DNA of 64,000 nt, taken from the IMG/VR virus record IMGVR_UViG_3300033997_000243, positions 1 through 64,000 of that record, one strand, 5' to 3'. The number at the start of each line of letters is the position of its first letter. The first letter of the stretch is position 1. The position numbers and the translations under genes are program-made. The stretch comes from a virus. Positions 41,963-51,800 of the stretch are shown in pieces. Below the pieces are notes generated by a model that was not told the origin of the DNA, made no database searches, and was given only the letters and a program-made list of their open reading frames with translations.

Positions 41963-42969
41963 TGGATAGTCGTCAAACAGCATTCGTCGCTGCATTAACC
42001 GAATTTACTCAGATTGAAAATTTAAGTACCAACACTCCAATAATTGCAAAGCGCACTAACAGCGTGTTGGGTAAAACTAATATTTTTGCTTGCTCTAAAA
42101 TTGAACCGCATGAATATGTTTTACCACTTAATGTGATGTGGATTGATTACAACCGAACAAGTTTACGTTACAAACGTGTTCTTGCTCGCGTAAGTAAAGA
42201 TCCTGATCCGCTGTATGGCACTCAGCATACTTGGGTGGCTATAACTAATTTCGATGATATGTGGTATGATCATTTTTACTTACCAGGTGAAGAACCTAAT
42301 GGTGAAATTGAATTAGCTACTGTAGATCGTATCGGTATCGTTACGTTAACTCGTACTCCTACTCATGTGGCTGAACGTGAAACTCCAACAGTTGTTTCTG
42401 CTGAAGATCCACGCAATACAAATCCTCGGAATCCATTGCCTCACGATGGAATGCACCCTGAAATTCCAGCGCGTATGTTAAAAACAACTGGAAGAACTGT
42501 TGTGATTGACAACGGAAATGCGGAAGCAAATTTCTCTGTGATCGCAAATGTATCAGGCGATAGTAGTTACAGAAAATTGTTGCTGTCTGAAGTTCACGAA
42601 ACTTCTCCAACTGCTCCTGCATTAAATCCTTCAGCACTAAATGTTCCTCCTTACTCTGGTGAACTTTTTATTCCAGAGTTAACTGTATTTGATCGTGCTA
42701 ATGGTGTGATTGTTACAGAAGCACGTACATTCACAATTAACATCAAAGCATTTGGTGAATCAGATCCTGAAACAAAATTTAGAACTTATTTAGGCACATT
42801 TGTTCCAAGTGTTATTGTTTTACGTCATGAAGGTGTTATTCAATCCATTTCTGGAAACACTTTTGTGGCTAACCAAGTTGGTAAATACACAATACAAGCA
42901 ACGCTGGTTGACATCAACGGAATGAGCAGCATTCAGGTTGAAGGTGCTGTTGTTGTGGTGGAGGAATAA
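41962..42969 (+). CDS. Tail-module protein, paralogue 2 (base domain plus one Ig-like domain)
   Basis: 335 aa. The N-terminal 215 residues repeat the base domain (CSKIEPHEYVLPLNVMWIDY, YKRVLARVSK, FDDMWYDHFYLPGE, HPEIPARMLKTTG). Residues about 220-335 form an Ig-like beta domain, including VGKYTIQATLVDINGMSS. It sits between a shorter and a longer paralogue, so the three genes form a graded series. Probably a tail or baseplate decoration protein. Confidence 0.7.
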   Translation: MDSRQTAFVAALTEFTQIENLSTNTPIIAKRTNSVLGKTNIFACSKIEPHEYVLPLNVMWIDYNRTSLRYKRVLARVSKDPDPLYGTQHTWVAITNFDDMWYDHFYLPGEEPNGEIELATVDRIGIVTLTRTPTHVAERETPTVVSAEDPRNTNPRNPLPHDGMHPEIPARMLKTTGRTVVIDNGNAEANFSVIANVSGDSSYRKLLLSEVHETSPTAPALNPSALNVPPYSGELFIPELTVFDRANGVIVTEARTFTINIKAFGESDPETKFRTYLGTFVPSVIVLRHEGVIQSISGNTFVANQVGKYTIQATLVDINGMSSIQVEGAVVVVEE

Positions 42970-42972
42970 ACG

Positions 42973-45588
42973 ATGACTTTAGCTGAATTTATTGAAAAGC
43001 ATTACCAGCTTTGTTCATATCGTGGCATAGATCCGCTCAACCCAATTGATTTCATTATTCAACCAGTTGAAGGTGTTGATGAAACTTGGACATTATTATG
43101 TAGCGTTAGTGAACCTACGTTTTCTCGCGTTGCCTACAATATCTTATGGATGCCATTGAATCCGATTGATCCTAACTACAGAAAAGTTTTGCGTAGAACG
43201 GATCATGAAACTTCAACCGCTCCATACAAAAGTGCTTGGATTGAAATCACCGATTACGATATGTTGTGGGACGAACCTCAGTATTGGATTCCAGTTGTTA
43301 CCGATCCAAATTTGTTAGGTATTGAAACACCTAATGAAAATATTGGGCCAGCAACAACATCGATTTTAGGTCTTGCTTATTTAGAACCTAATCTGCCGGA
43401 TTCGGAAAATAATATAGAGCCAGTTTTACCAATCGGTGTAGAAAAAGACGATTTGCGTATGAGCAATGATCGTTACCCAAATCTGCACACGCATCCCGAT
43501 TACGCAAGAACAATGATAAAGATCAATGCTACGCAATATGCGCGTGTTGATACAAGTTTTCCTCCTGAAGATGGAATGCTTTTATTTTTAGATGCGATTA
43601 ATCCAGATAATGCTAATGAATTTTTAGCTGTATGGCGTTATCCTCGCTCTGAAGATATTGCATTTGTTGACAGAAGCTTGTTAAGTATTGAAATTGTTGG
43701 CCCTACTGTTGTACAAGAACAATCAACTGAGCAGTATGAAGTTATTGCTCATTTCGCTGATGGTTCAAGTCGTGCAGTTGTCCCATCAATATTTGAAAAC
43801 GAGTTAAACACTTCTGCCGCCAGCATAAACATTAGTGGTTTGTTGACAACAAATAACATCAGCGTAAATACTCCGATTAGATTGGCCGCAAGTTATACTC
43901 ATTTAGGTATTACTCGCTCCGCTACTTTGAACGTGAATATAGTTGCTGGTATAGAAGTAATTGCTTTAGAAATTTTAGGTGCTGATGAAGTAACTGAAAA
44001 CACAACGTCAAGTGTTTATAGTGTACGTGCAACTTTCAGCGATAACTCGCAGTCAATTGTAACTCCACTTACTTTTGTTACAAACTCTCCGGCACTTGTG
44101 TCGATAAATCCAAACAGAAGTCTAACTGTTGGTGAAGTTAACGCAGCTACTCCAACAATTCTTACTGCAACCTATAGTTTTGGTGGCGCTACTGCTACAG
44201 CAACAAAACAAGTTACAGTTATTGAAGCTCCTGTTGTCCCACAATCGCTTGCAATTATTGGCCCAAGTCCGGCTACATTAATGGAAGGTGAAAGTTTTGT
44301 ATTTACTTTCCGTGTTACATACAGCGATGGAAGTATAGTTGTTTATAACACAACTAATATTTTCGCAAGCGAGAATACAGCTGTACTTGCTGTAAATCAA
44401 AATGGTGGTGTAGCAACTGGTACTGCTGGAAGTGTTACAACAAATACAACGGTACGATTAAACGCCAGCTATATTGAAGGTGGAGTAACTTTAAATGACA
44501 GTATGAATATTACTGTTACTGATGTTGCTGTTCCAACAGGTGCCGAAATTTATAACGGATTAACTGACTTCTTTGAAGATCAGCCTCAAGTTTTCCGTAG
44601 TCGTATTCGTTTTGATAATAACACAACACTTGCGGTTACAGATAGTACACGTACAGTCTGGAGTATTGTGAATGGTGGCGCTCATGCCTCTATCACAGAA
44701 CATCCAACTGACGGATCTGCAACTTTAGTTCCAAACAATATAACTGCGAACCAAACAGTTCGTATTCGTGTTGTTGTAACTTATAACGGTGTTGATTATG
44801 CGGTTGAGCAAAACTTAACTATTCGCGCTCGTTTAAATACACCAAACACACTGAAAATATTTGAAGCCAGTGTTGCTCCAGCAAACTATGATGGTGCTGT
44901 TACCAGCATTAACGTGAATGCAGGAACAACAGAAGATTTCAAACTTGCTGCAAAAATGTCATTCACTCCAACACAGTGGACAGCTATAGCAGCAAACAGT
45001 GGACAAGTTACGTTCTCAATTGCGTCACCAAACTATGGAATAACTGCTGTTGTTGATCCAAATAACAGTAACAATATTCTTGTTTCAGTTCCATTGAGTT
45101 TAGATCAAAACCGCACAGTGCAATTAATTGCAAGTTATGTGAATGACGGTGGCACCGCTAACGCCAGTTACACAATTAACGCAAAAGCAATTAGCACTGA
45201 CATTTCTCCACGTTTTGGTATGGCTCCACAGCAAAACTTAAAAGCAGATTACGCAACATCTGCATTCTATGATTTGTTGACAGGAACTTTAACTGGAGTA
45301 AACAACGAAACATTCACTACTGGTGCAAGCACTAACATGCAATCGTTGGCTTATATTATGTATCCTAAATCTTGGGGTTACATTTATATTGTCAACACTG
45401 GTAATAATGTTGCTGGTTCTTGGGATGGCGCTGGAACAACTGCAAGCGATGGTACATTTAATAGTGCTGAAGAAGTCACTGTTAATGGCAAGCAGTATTA
45501 TGTTTATCGTGTTACATTCCCTTATGGCCCTGCGATCACTTGGCGCATTAGTTATGGCTCCAGTGTTCCAGATTCAAGTATTCCATAA
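42973..45588 (+). CDS. Fibre-like tail protein, paralogue 3 (base domain plus five Ig-like domains)
   Basis: 871 aa. Residues 1-230 are a diverged base domain (YNILWMPLNP, YRKVLRRTDH, MSNDRYPNLHTHPDYARTM). Five BIg2-like repeats of about 85-110 residues follow from about 235 to 745, each with a strand pattern such as SIEIVGPTVVQEQSTEQYEV or ALEILGADEVTENTTSSVYS and a T/N-rich end. The last 125 residues are a distinct C-terminal head with Gly, Tyr and Trp (WGYIYIVNTGNN, WRISYGSS). Ig-like domains on phage tails bind weakly to surface sugars; the terminal head is a candidate receptor-binding or capping domain. Confidence 0.75.
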   Translation: MTLAEFIEKHYQLCSYRGIDPLNPIDFIIQPVEGVDETWTLLCSVSEPTFSRVAYNILWMPLNPIDPNYRKVLRRTDHETSTAPYKSAWIEITDYDMLWDEPQYWIPVVTDPNLLGIETPNENIGPATTSILGLAYLEPNLPDSENNIEPVLPIGVEKDDLRMSNDRYPNLHTHPDYARTMIKINATQYARVDTSFPPEDGMLLFLDAINPDNANEFLAVWRYPRSEDIAFVDRSLLSIEIVGPTVVQEQSTEQYEVIAHFADGSSRAVVPSIFENELNTSAASINISGLLTTNNISVNTPIRLAASYTHLGITRSATLNVNIVAGIEVIALEILGADEVTENTTSSVYSVRATFSDNSQSIVTPLTFVTNSPALVSINPNRSLTVGEVNAATPTILTATYSFGGATATATKQVTVIEAPVVPQSLAIIGPSPATLMEGESFVFTFRVTYSDGSIVVYNTTNIFASENTAVLAVNQNGGVATGTAGSVTTNTTVRLNASYIEGGVTLNDSMNITVTDVAVPTGAEIYNGLTDFFEDQPQVFRSRIRFDNNTTLAVTDSTRTVWSIVNGGAHASITEHPTDGSATLVPNNITANQTVRIRVVVTYNGVDYAVEQNLTIRARLNTPNTLKIFEASVAPANYDGAVTSINVNAGTTEDFKLAAKMSFTPTQWTAIAANSGQVTFSIASPNYGITAVVDPNNSNNILVSVPLSLDQNRTVQLIASYVNDGGTANASYTINAKAISTDISPRFGMAPQQNLKADYATSAFYDLLTGTLTGVNNETFTTGASTNMQSLAYIMYPKSWGYIYIVNTGNNVAGSWDGAGTTASDGTFNSAEEVTVNGKQYYVYRVTFPYGPAITWRISYGSSVPDSSIP

Positions 45589-45605
45589 GACTAGGAGTTA
45601 GTTTT

Positions 45606-46409
45606 ATGCCGTTGGCAGCTACAGATTTTTATCAGCCAGCGACAAACTTTGTTCCGTTCATCCTTGAGGATAATTTCCTCAAGGGTGGCTACAGAGTTTT
45701 TGCTACAATTGCTGATCGTGATCAATTTTTGGTTGACGCTGCATCTAAAAGTTTTGGTATTGAACAATTTGATGCTCGTAAGAAAATGATGCTCTGTGGT
45801 GTTATGGAAACTCCAGGGATCATTTATTATCTGGATGAAACCAAAGAAGCTTGGCTTGAGTATGAAAGCGGCTTAGTTTTTACCACAGAAACTCCATTGG
45901 AATTTTTAGGTGAAAACCAAGATCGTTTATCTATCAATCCGAACTATTTGGTTCCGCAACAAGGAAAGGCAGTTAGTAAAGTTTTAACTGTTCGACTTGA
46001 CGGCACTATAGGTTGGGAATATGTTGGCCTTGGTGCTGGTCAACGAGTTACAAGAACTTACCAACCGTTGAACAGTATTGCAGCTGGTGAAGAACATCCT
46101 TTTGAACTTAATTTAGGATTGAGTGTATTACTTGCTTATGTAGAAGTTAACACACCTGATTTTGAATTAAAAGGATTTACAACAGCCGCTCGTACTGATC
46201 GAAATCCTTACAAATTTGTAAGTAGTCCAGAATTTCTGTTTGATGAAGGTATTACCAATATAAATGGTGACTACATTAATCACAGGCGTTTTAGCTTTAT
46301 GCTTAATTTGTCTGAAGCACCTAGCACAATGCAATATTTTACTTTAAAAAATGTTGGTGCTGTTGACTCAAGACCTACAGTAACAATCACAGCTTTGACA
46401 TTGCAATAA
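45606..46409 (+). CDS. Virion protein candidate, 267 aa
   Basis: Not recognised. AGGAGTTAGTTTT precedes its ATG. It looks beta-rich, with a first half containing MLCGVMETPGIIYYLDETKEAW, a typical collar of a small beta barrel, and a second half of long strands. Its place between fibre-like paralogues and the next paralogue pair suggests a tail part. Confidence 0.65.
   Translation: MPLAATDFYQPATNFVPFILEDNFLKGGYRVFATIADRDQFLVDAASKSFGIEQFDARKKMMLCGVMETPGIIYYLDETKEAWLEYESGLVFTTETPLEFLGENQDRLSINPNYLVPQQGKAVSKVLTVRLDGTIGWEYVGLGAGQRVTRTYQPLNSIAAGEEHPFELNLGLSVLLAYVEVNTPDFELKGFTTAARTDRNPYKFVSSPEFLFDEGITNINGDYINHRRFSFMLNLSEAPSTMQYFTLKNVGAVDSRPTVTITALTLQ
45662..45684 (+). repeat. Perfect 9-bp inverted repeat inside a tail gene
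   Basis: CCTTGAGGA (45662-45670) and TCCTCAAGG (45676-45684) flank TAATT, about 55 nt into the 45606 gene. It could form an mRNA hairpin near the start of the gene. There is no T tract, so it is not a terminator. Confidence 0.75.
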
Positions 46410-46420
46410 CAGGAGTTAAC

Positions 46421-47512
46421 ATGCCCGGACATTTTAACAGAACTGGCTTCGTAAATCTTCAGGTTATGGTGCGTGACATAGTTACCGATTTAAAATCAGC
46501 TGGTTTTACTTTGTTAACTGCTTATACAGCAGTCGCGCAAGGTGCAAATACTGCACCTAACCACGATGAAAATACACACGTTTATGTTCTTGCTCCAACG
46601 ACTGCCGTTGATCCATTAGCGGTAGAAGAAGGTGCAACTTCAGATCCAAACTATTCTCGTCGTCAACCTTGGAGACTTGTGATTCAAGTTTCACATGCAG
46701 ATCATTATATACGTTATTGGGCTTGTACCCCAACACAAGTTATTACTGAAGCCAACGGATTAATTTCTGTCTCTGCGTATAAAGCAGATGCAACAGATGT
46801 TCGTCAATCTGGTTTCTTTGGAAAAAATAATATTGTTTCTGTTGGGCCAAATCAAAAGTATTTCTTCCGTGCTTTCAAAGATGCGAATAATACTGTGTGG
46901 CCTAGCTTTAATGGTGAAGAGTTGGATTATGAAGCCTTACCTATGTCCTATATGTTGAGTGTGACCGATCATGGTGTAACATTAAACACATGGGCAGAAA
47001 GTTATGACAGTAGTGGCAAATGCTTTAACTGGTTTGCTATCCAACGTCTTGTGAAAGAAGATGGTTCAATACTGTTAGATGAAAAATCTCCACTGTTTTG
47101 TTTGTTTACTCAAGATGGTGGCGGTGGAACAGATGACAATGCAATTTCACCTGATGGAATTCTTTATTTTGTTGTACGTGAAGAAGATATTTCTGCACCA
47201 ACAATTCCGTTAAGTGCAGTTGTTGCGTCTGCTGATAGTTTCCCATTAATAAATCCTATTCAACAAGTAGGTATGATGGTAAATCGTAACTTTGTTATTC
47301 ATTTCCCTAAAGGTATGAACACACATCGTTACTACTATCCGTATAAGTTGGACATGATTGGATATGCTAGTGCAGAATTACTTTCTCAAAAATCTGTGCA
47401 GCCGTTAACGATGTTTGGGCAACAAAGAGTTTATGAGGCTATTCAAGCCAATTCACCTTATAACAAAGGTGTTCGTATTTGCGTTATGAAACAAGGTGCT
47501 GGTATACAGTAA
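46421..47512 (+). CDS. Tail-module protein, tandem paralogue A
   Basis: 363 aa. It aligns with the next gene over its length: RTGFVNLQVMVRDIVTDLKSAGF, VDPLAVEEGATSDPNYSRRQPWRLVIQV, YWACTPTQVI, SVTDHGVTLNTWAE, SPLFCLFTQDGGG, VVREEDISAPTIP and KGMNTHRYYYPYKLDMIGYASAE. It is a probable structural protein; the shared ACTPTQ and LDMI segments mark the family, which I cannot name. A ribosome binding site (AGGAG) precedes the ATG. Confidence 0.7.
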   Translation: MPGHFNRTGFVNLQVMVRDIVTDLKSAGFTLLTAYTAVAQGANTAPNHDENTHVYVLAPTTAVDPLAVEEGATSDPNYSRRQPWRLVIQVSHADHYIRYWACTPTQVITEANGLISVSAYKADATDVRQSGFFGKNNIVSVGPNQKYFFRAFKDANNTVWPSFNGEELDYEALPMSYMLSVTDHGVTLNTWAESYDSSGKCFNWFAIQRLVKEDGSILLDEKSPLFCLFTQDGGGGTDDNAISPDGILYFVVREEDISAPTIPLSAVVASADSFPLINPIQQVGMMVNRNFVIHFPKGMNTHRYYYPYKLDMIGYASAELLSQKSVQPLTMFGQQRVYEAIQANSPYNKGVRICVMKQGAGIQ

Positions 47513-47530
47513 ATTTTAGGAGATAGCTAA

Positions 47531-48832
47531 ATGGCTACAAGTTATATCGAACGTGGTAATTTTATCAACGTGCAAAGCATGGTCGCTTCTTTAGTGATGG
47601 ATTTGCAAGCTCGTGGTTTCAAAGTGTTGAACATAAACGATTCAGCAGTAACTGCTCACCCAACAACTGTTGATAGCACTGTTAAACGTGTGTTGTTAGC
47701 TGCAACGGAACAAGTAGATCCGTTGGCTATCGAAGATGGCGCAACAATGATGCCAGACGGCACTACTCCGAATCCACTTTATGATAATCGTCAACCGTGG
47801 CGTTTTGTTATCGAAGTGAATTCTGAAGGCGCTGGCGGTATTCCACTTGCAAGCGCTAAAGGTTGGATCAACTGGTATGTTTGTACACCAACAAACATTA
47901 TCGATGCTGATGGCGAATTTAAAGTTGCAATCAGTAAAGATGTTATGGTTGGCACTAACCGTCAAGTTTCTCGCACTGGTTTGTTAACTACAAATTCAAT
48001 TGCTAAAACTCCTAATGGTAAAGATTGGATTCATCCAGATTGTAAGCAAGGTACTGACGCTGCAAGTTGGGCTGCTCTTGCGTATCAAGATCGTCCAAGC
48101 TGGCGCTATGAACACTTCGGCTTCTATATCAACCGCCAAGGTACTGATGTAGTTAACGAAGAATCTATTCCACTGACTTACGCATTATCAACAACCGATC
48201 ACGGTGTTGCATTTATGATGTGGACAGAAGCTCGTGATAACACTGGTGATCGTTTCCATTGGTGGACTGTTCAACGCATGGTTGATAAAGATACTGGACA
48301 AACAATTTTAGGAAATGAAACTCCTGGTGTTGTTGGTAAGTCTCCATTATTCTGCGTATTCAGTATGGCAGGTGGTGGTGATCTGGCTTCAAGCCTTGGT
48401 GATGATATTCAAGGGCCAGATCTGTTGGATGCTTTCGATGACGTTTACTATTTCGTTGTTCGTGAAAGTGATGTTCACACTCCAACAGTTCCAGTTACCG
48501 CTTGTTTTGATACAAACGACAGCTCACGTATTATCAACGTGATGCAACAAGTAAGTATCAGTGAAAACAACGACCTGACCATGAACATGATCAAAGGTCT
48601 GAGTACACAGCGTTATTCATACCCACACGAATTGGATATGATTACTTATATTTCAGCTGATGTTGTTTCTCAGTTTGCTGAAGTAGAAGTTAACGTGTAC
48701 AACGAAATGAACGGTAATGATCCGCATAAACGTGTGTATAAGGCATTGAAAGCAAACCGTCGTGACAACAAAGGTATGCGTTTAATGTTCTTAAAGGCCG
48801 GTGGTGATTTACCTGCTCCTGTTACTCCTTAA
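47531..48832 (+). CDS. Tail-module protein, tandem paralogue B
   Basis: 433 aa, longer than its neighbour A because of inserts around residues 75-90, 170-200 and 305-320. Matching segments include RGNFINVQSMVASLVMDLQ, QVDPLAIEDGAT, RQPWRFVIEV, WYVCTPTNII, STTDHGVAFMMWTEA, KSPLFCVFSMAGGG and KGLSTQRYSYPHELDMITY. Gene duplication followed by insertion is clear. Codon use is biased to CGT, GCT and AAC, consistent with high expression. It is followed by a strong terminator. Confidence 0.7.
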   Translation: MATSYIERGNFINVQSMVASLVMDLQARGFKVLNINDSAVTAHPTTVDSTVKRVLLAATEQVDPLAIEDGATMMPDGTTPNPLYDNRQPWRFVIEVNSEGAGGIPLASAKGWINWYVCTPTNIIDADGEFKVAISKDVMVGTNRQVSRTGLLTTNSIAKTPNGKDWIHPDCKQGTDAASWAALAYQDRPSWRYEHFGFYINRQGTDVVNEESIPLTYALSTTDHGVAFMMWTEARDNTGDRFHWWTVQRMVDKDTGQTILGNETPGVVGKSPLFCVFSMAGGGDLASSLGDDIQGPDLLDAFDDVYYFVVRESDVHTPTVPVTACFDTNDSSRIINVMQQVSISENNDLTMNMIKGLSTQRYSYPHELDMITYISADVVSQFAEVEVNVYNEMNGNDPHKRVYKALKANRRDNKGMRLMFLKAGGDLPAPVTP

Positions 48833-48847
48833 GTTACAAAACTAAAC

Positions 48848-48873
48848 AAAGGCGGCCAAGCGCCGCCTTTTTC
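48848..48873 (+). terminator. Intrinsic terminator after the paralogue pair
   Basis: GGCGGC (48851-48856) pairs with GCCGCC (48862-48867) around CAAGC, with A upstream and five T downstream. Confidence 0.9.
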
Positions 48874-48889
48874 GTTTGGAGAAATATTC

Positions 48890-51800
48890 ATGCGCTTAAT
48901 AGATGTTCGTCCAGATCGTGAAGCGGGTCAGCGCTATACCTCTCTTACATTTACACCAGATCCTGCATTATTTCTTTTTGATGCTCAAGGCAATCCGTTT
49001 GCTAATATAACTATCAGCAATGGTCAGTTGCAAACACAATCAGGATCAGTTTTAGGTTCCGGTGCAGACGTTGCTCCTGATGCTGAATTGAAAATTTTAT
49101 TAAGTTCTTCAAATACAAATGGCGCAAGCGCTGTTAGTGTGGTTCGACAAAATGGAGTTGTAGTAGGCTATTACGCTCTTATCACAAAAAACATAGCCAC
49201 ATTTAGCTATGATGAACGATACAACGATTTATTTAGTGCTGAAGTGATTCCAGAATTAACTTGGGCTCCTAATAGCCAACGGTATTTAAAAAGTTTCGAT
49301 TTCAATGGCATTCAAACTCACAGTTACGATCTTAATGCTCAGCCTACAAATGCGTTTGCTTTAAATGCGTTTGCTGTATTAGATTTTAATCGTAATCAAA
49401 CAATCATCTTTGATACAGACTCTAAAACTATTGCAAAAACTTTAGCAGGTGCTGGCCCAATAAGTTCCTCAAATTTATATGGCTCAGACCAAATTCGTCT
49501 TTGTACAGCAGTTGCTTACAATAAAGACAATAGTATTGTCATATATGATGCTTTCTTTTCTCCAATAACATCTTTAAGCTTGAGCGATGTTGCCGGAGTC
49601 TTATTCAATGACAATAAGCTTTATGCTTATGCACAAGGCTCCACAGTTTTAAAAGTTTGGGCAGTAGATTCATCTTTAAATTTTGTCGCACAGCCAGATA
49701 TAACATTTGCTGGAAGAATTCACAGTCTTGCCTCAAAAGACACAACCATATATGTTATGTCTGAGCATGAACTTGTGGATCTTAATGATGTGGCTTTAGC
49801 TGCACTAGATGCTGACGCAAGAAACAGTTATGTAAATGATAATACTCTTTACATAACTCACGGCTTTAATTCATTCATTACAAAAATAAACCTCACCGAC
49901 TTTTCTACGCAAAAAATAAATATACCTGACGCATTATTTTTAGATGTTGTGATTGTTCAAGCAAGCGGCCGCATTTATGTCAGTGACGTAGAAGCTAAAA
50001 AAGTTTATGTTCGTGACGAATTTAATCAAGATTGGTCTGTAGGCTTTGGTGCTTATGGTATAGCATTAGCAGATGAAATTTATTTATTTGATGCCTATGC
50101 GAACATTCCAAACAAGATTGATATGGATCAACTTGTTTATACTCTGGATTCTTCGGAATTTATTGATATAACAGATTTTCCATTAGGTGATACAGGTGTA
50201 ACTGGCCCAATTGAAATCCTTACCGCTAATAAGCCAATAAGAATCCAATTGTTTCCGGCGGAATCTAATTACACTTTAATGGTAAATGGTGTACCACAAC
50301 CAAATGTTACTTCAGTTACTTCCAACGATAGTATTCAAGTTCGTTTTGATTATATTCCTGGAGTTCCAGATCCTCTTTTCTTTGGCGTTGTTGTAGACCA
50401 ACAAATTTTCACTGCTTCAGTTTATCTTGATGATAGCAGAATTGTTCCATTTGATTTTAAATTCAATCCTGTATTTGGTGCGGCTCCAGAATCTTTTGTT
50501 GTCAGTAACACCGTAACAATCTCACATTTAACTTCTCCTGTTGAAGTAGAAACTGATACTGGTATTTTTGTACACAACGGAAATTTCGTAGGAACTTCGG
50601 TTATAATTCAAAATGGTGACACACTGGCCGTTCGAGTTCAAGCTGATGCTTTAGGTTGTGCTGTTGTTACCGCAAGAATAACTATTGAACAGGAAAGATT
50701 TGAAACTCCATTTAGTGTTAGTACGCTTGCTGAGTCAGATACTGCTGTATTGCCAAGACCTGTACTTGAATTTGATAGCACATATGACAATCCACTTGGT
50801 ACTTTTGTTTACTCGAATGAAATTAATTTGAGTGGAACAAACTATGAGCCGACTGTATTCAAAATCCCTGATCAATATGAGGCGCAGTTTGTCGTCAACG
50901 GAATTGAATCAGGACAAACAATCACCGCCAGAACAGGCGATAAAATCAAGATCAAAGTTAAAACAACGTATAACTACGACACACCGCACAATGTTGCGGT
51001 CTCGACTTGTTATGCGGTGGGTGGATTCGTTGCTTATACTATTGGTGATACTACTCCTGACGCATTTAACTTTGGAACTATTGTCGGTGCAAGTATAAAG
51101 GATTTTTTATCCAGTAACACAGTTTCAATAACTGGAATTGGAAATTCAGTTAATGTTCCGGTGGTTGTTCCTTACGGCACAGAATTATATCATAATGGAC
51201 AGCGTGTTGATTTAGGATCTGCTCGACTTGATTGGCGCGGTATGCCATTAAATGATGTATTTCGTACAATCAATATGGATGATGGTGATACACTTCAACT
51301 TAAAGGTTATGGCCGACCAATACATGGTGATACTGTAAATCTAAGTGTATATGTTGGAGGGCGTCGAGGCTTTTGGACTATTGAGACTTTTGATAGCAAT
51401 ATCAGTGTTACACTAGATCCCGAACTTTATTTTGGTCAGTTAGGTTCTGCTGTTGAAACAGATACGACAGTTGATTATGTTCGTGCTCAAAGTTATAGCA
51501 TGAAAGTAAATCATAGTAATGGAACTAAAGCGGCCACTGTTCTTAAACCAATAAAAGTCTCTAATGCACCTGTTGTTTTAGGTCAACCTAATAGCATAGT
51601 GCCTGAATCAAATAAAAGTTTGGTTTTGGCTGATCACAGTGAAGTAGTTCCTCAGAAAAATAAAAACTTCTCTGAGATACTACGTGATTCAAACTATGTT
51701 GTTACCAAACCGAATATTGTCACACCTTCAGATTTCAACTATGTGTTTGATGCTGGTGTAGATTTAGTTTCAATGCGTGGACTGAGAATTAATGTAGGTT

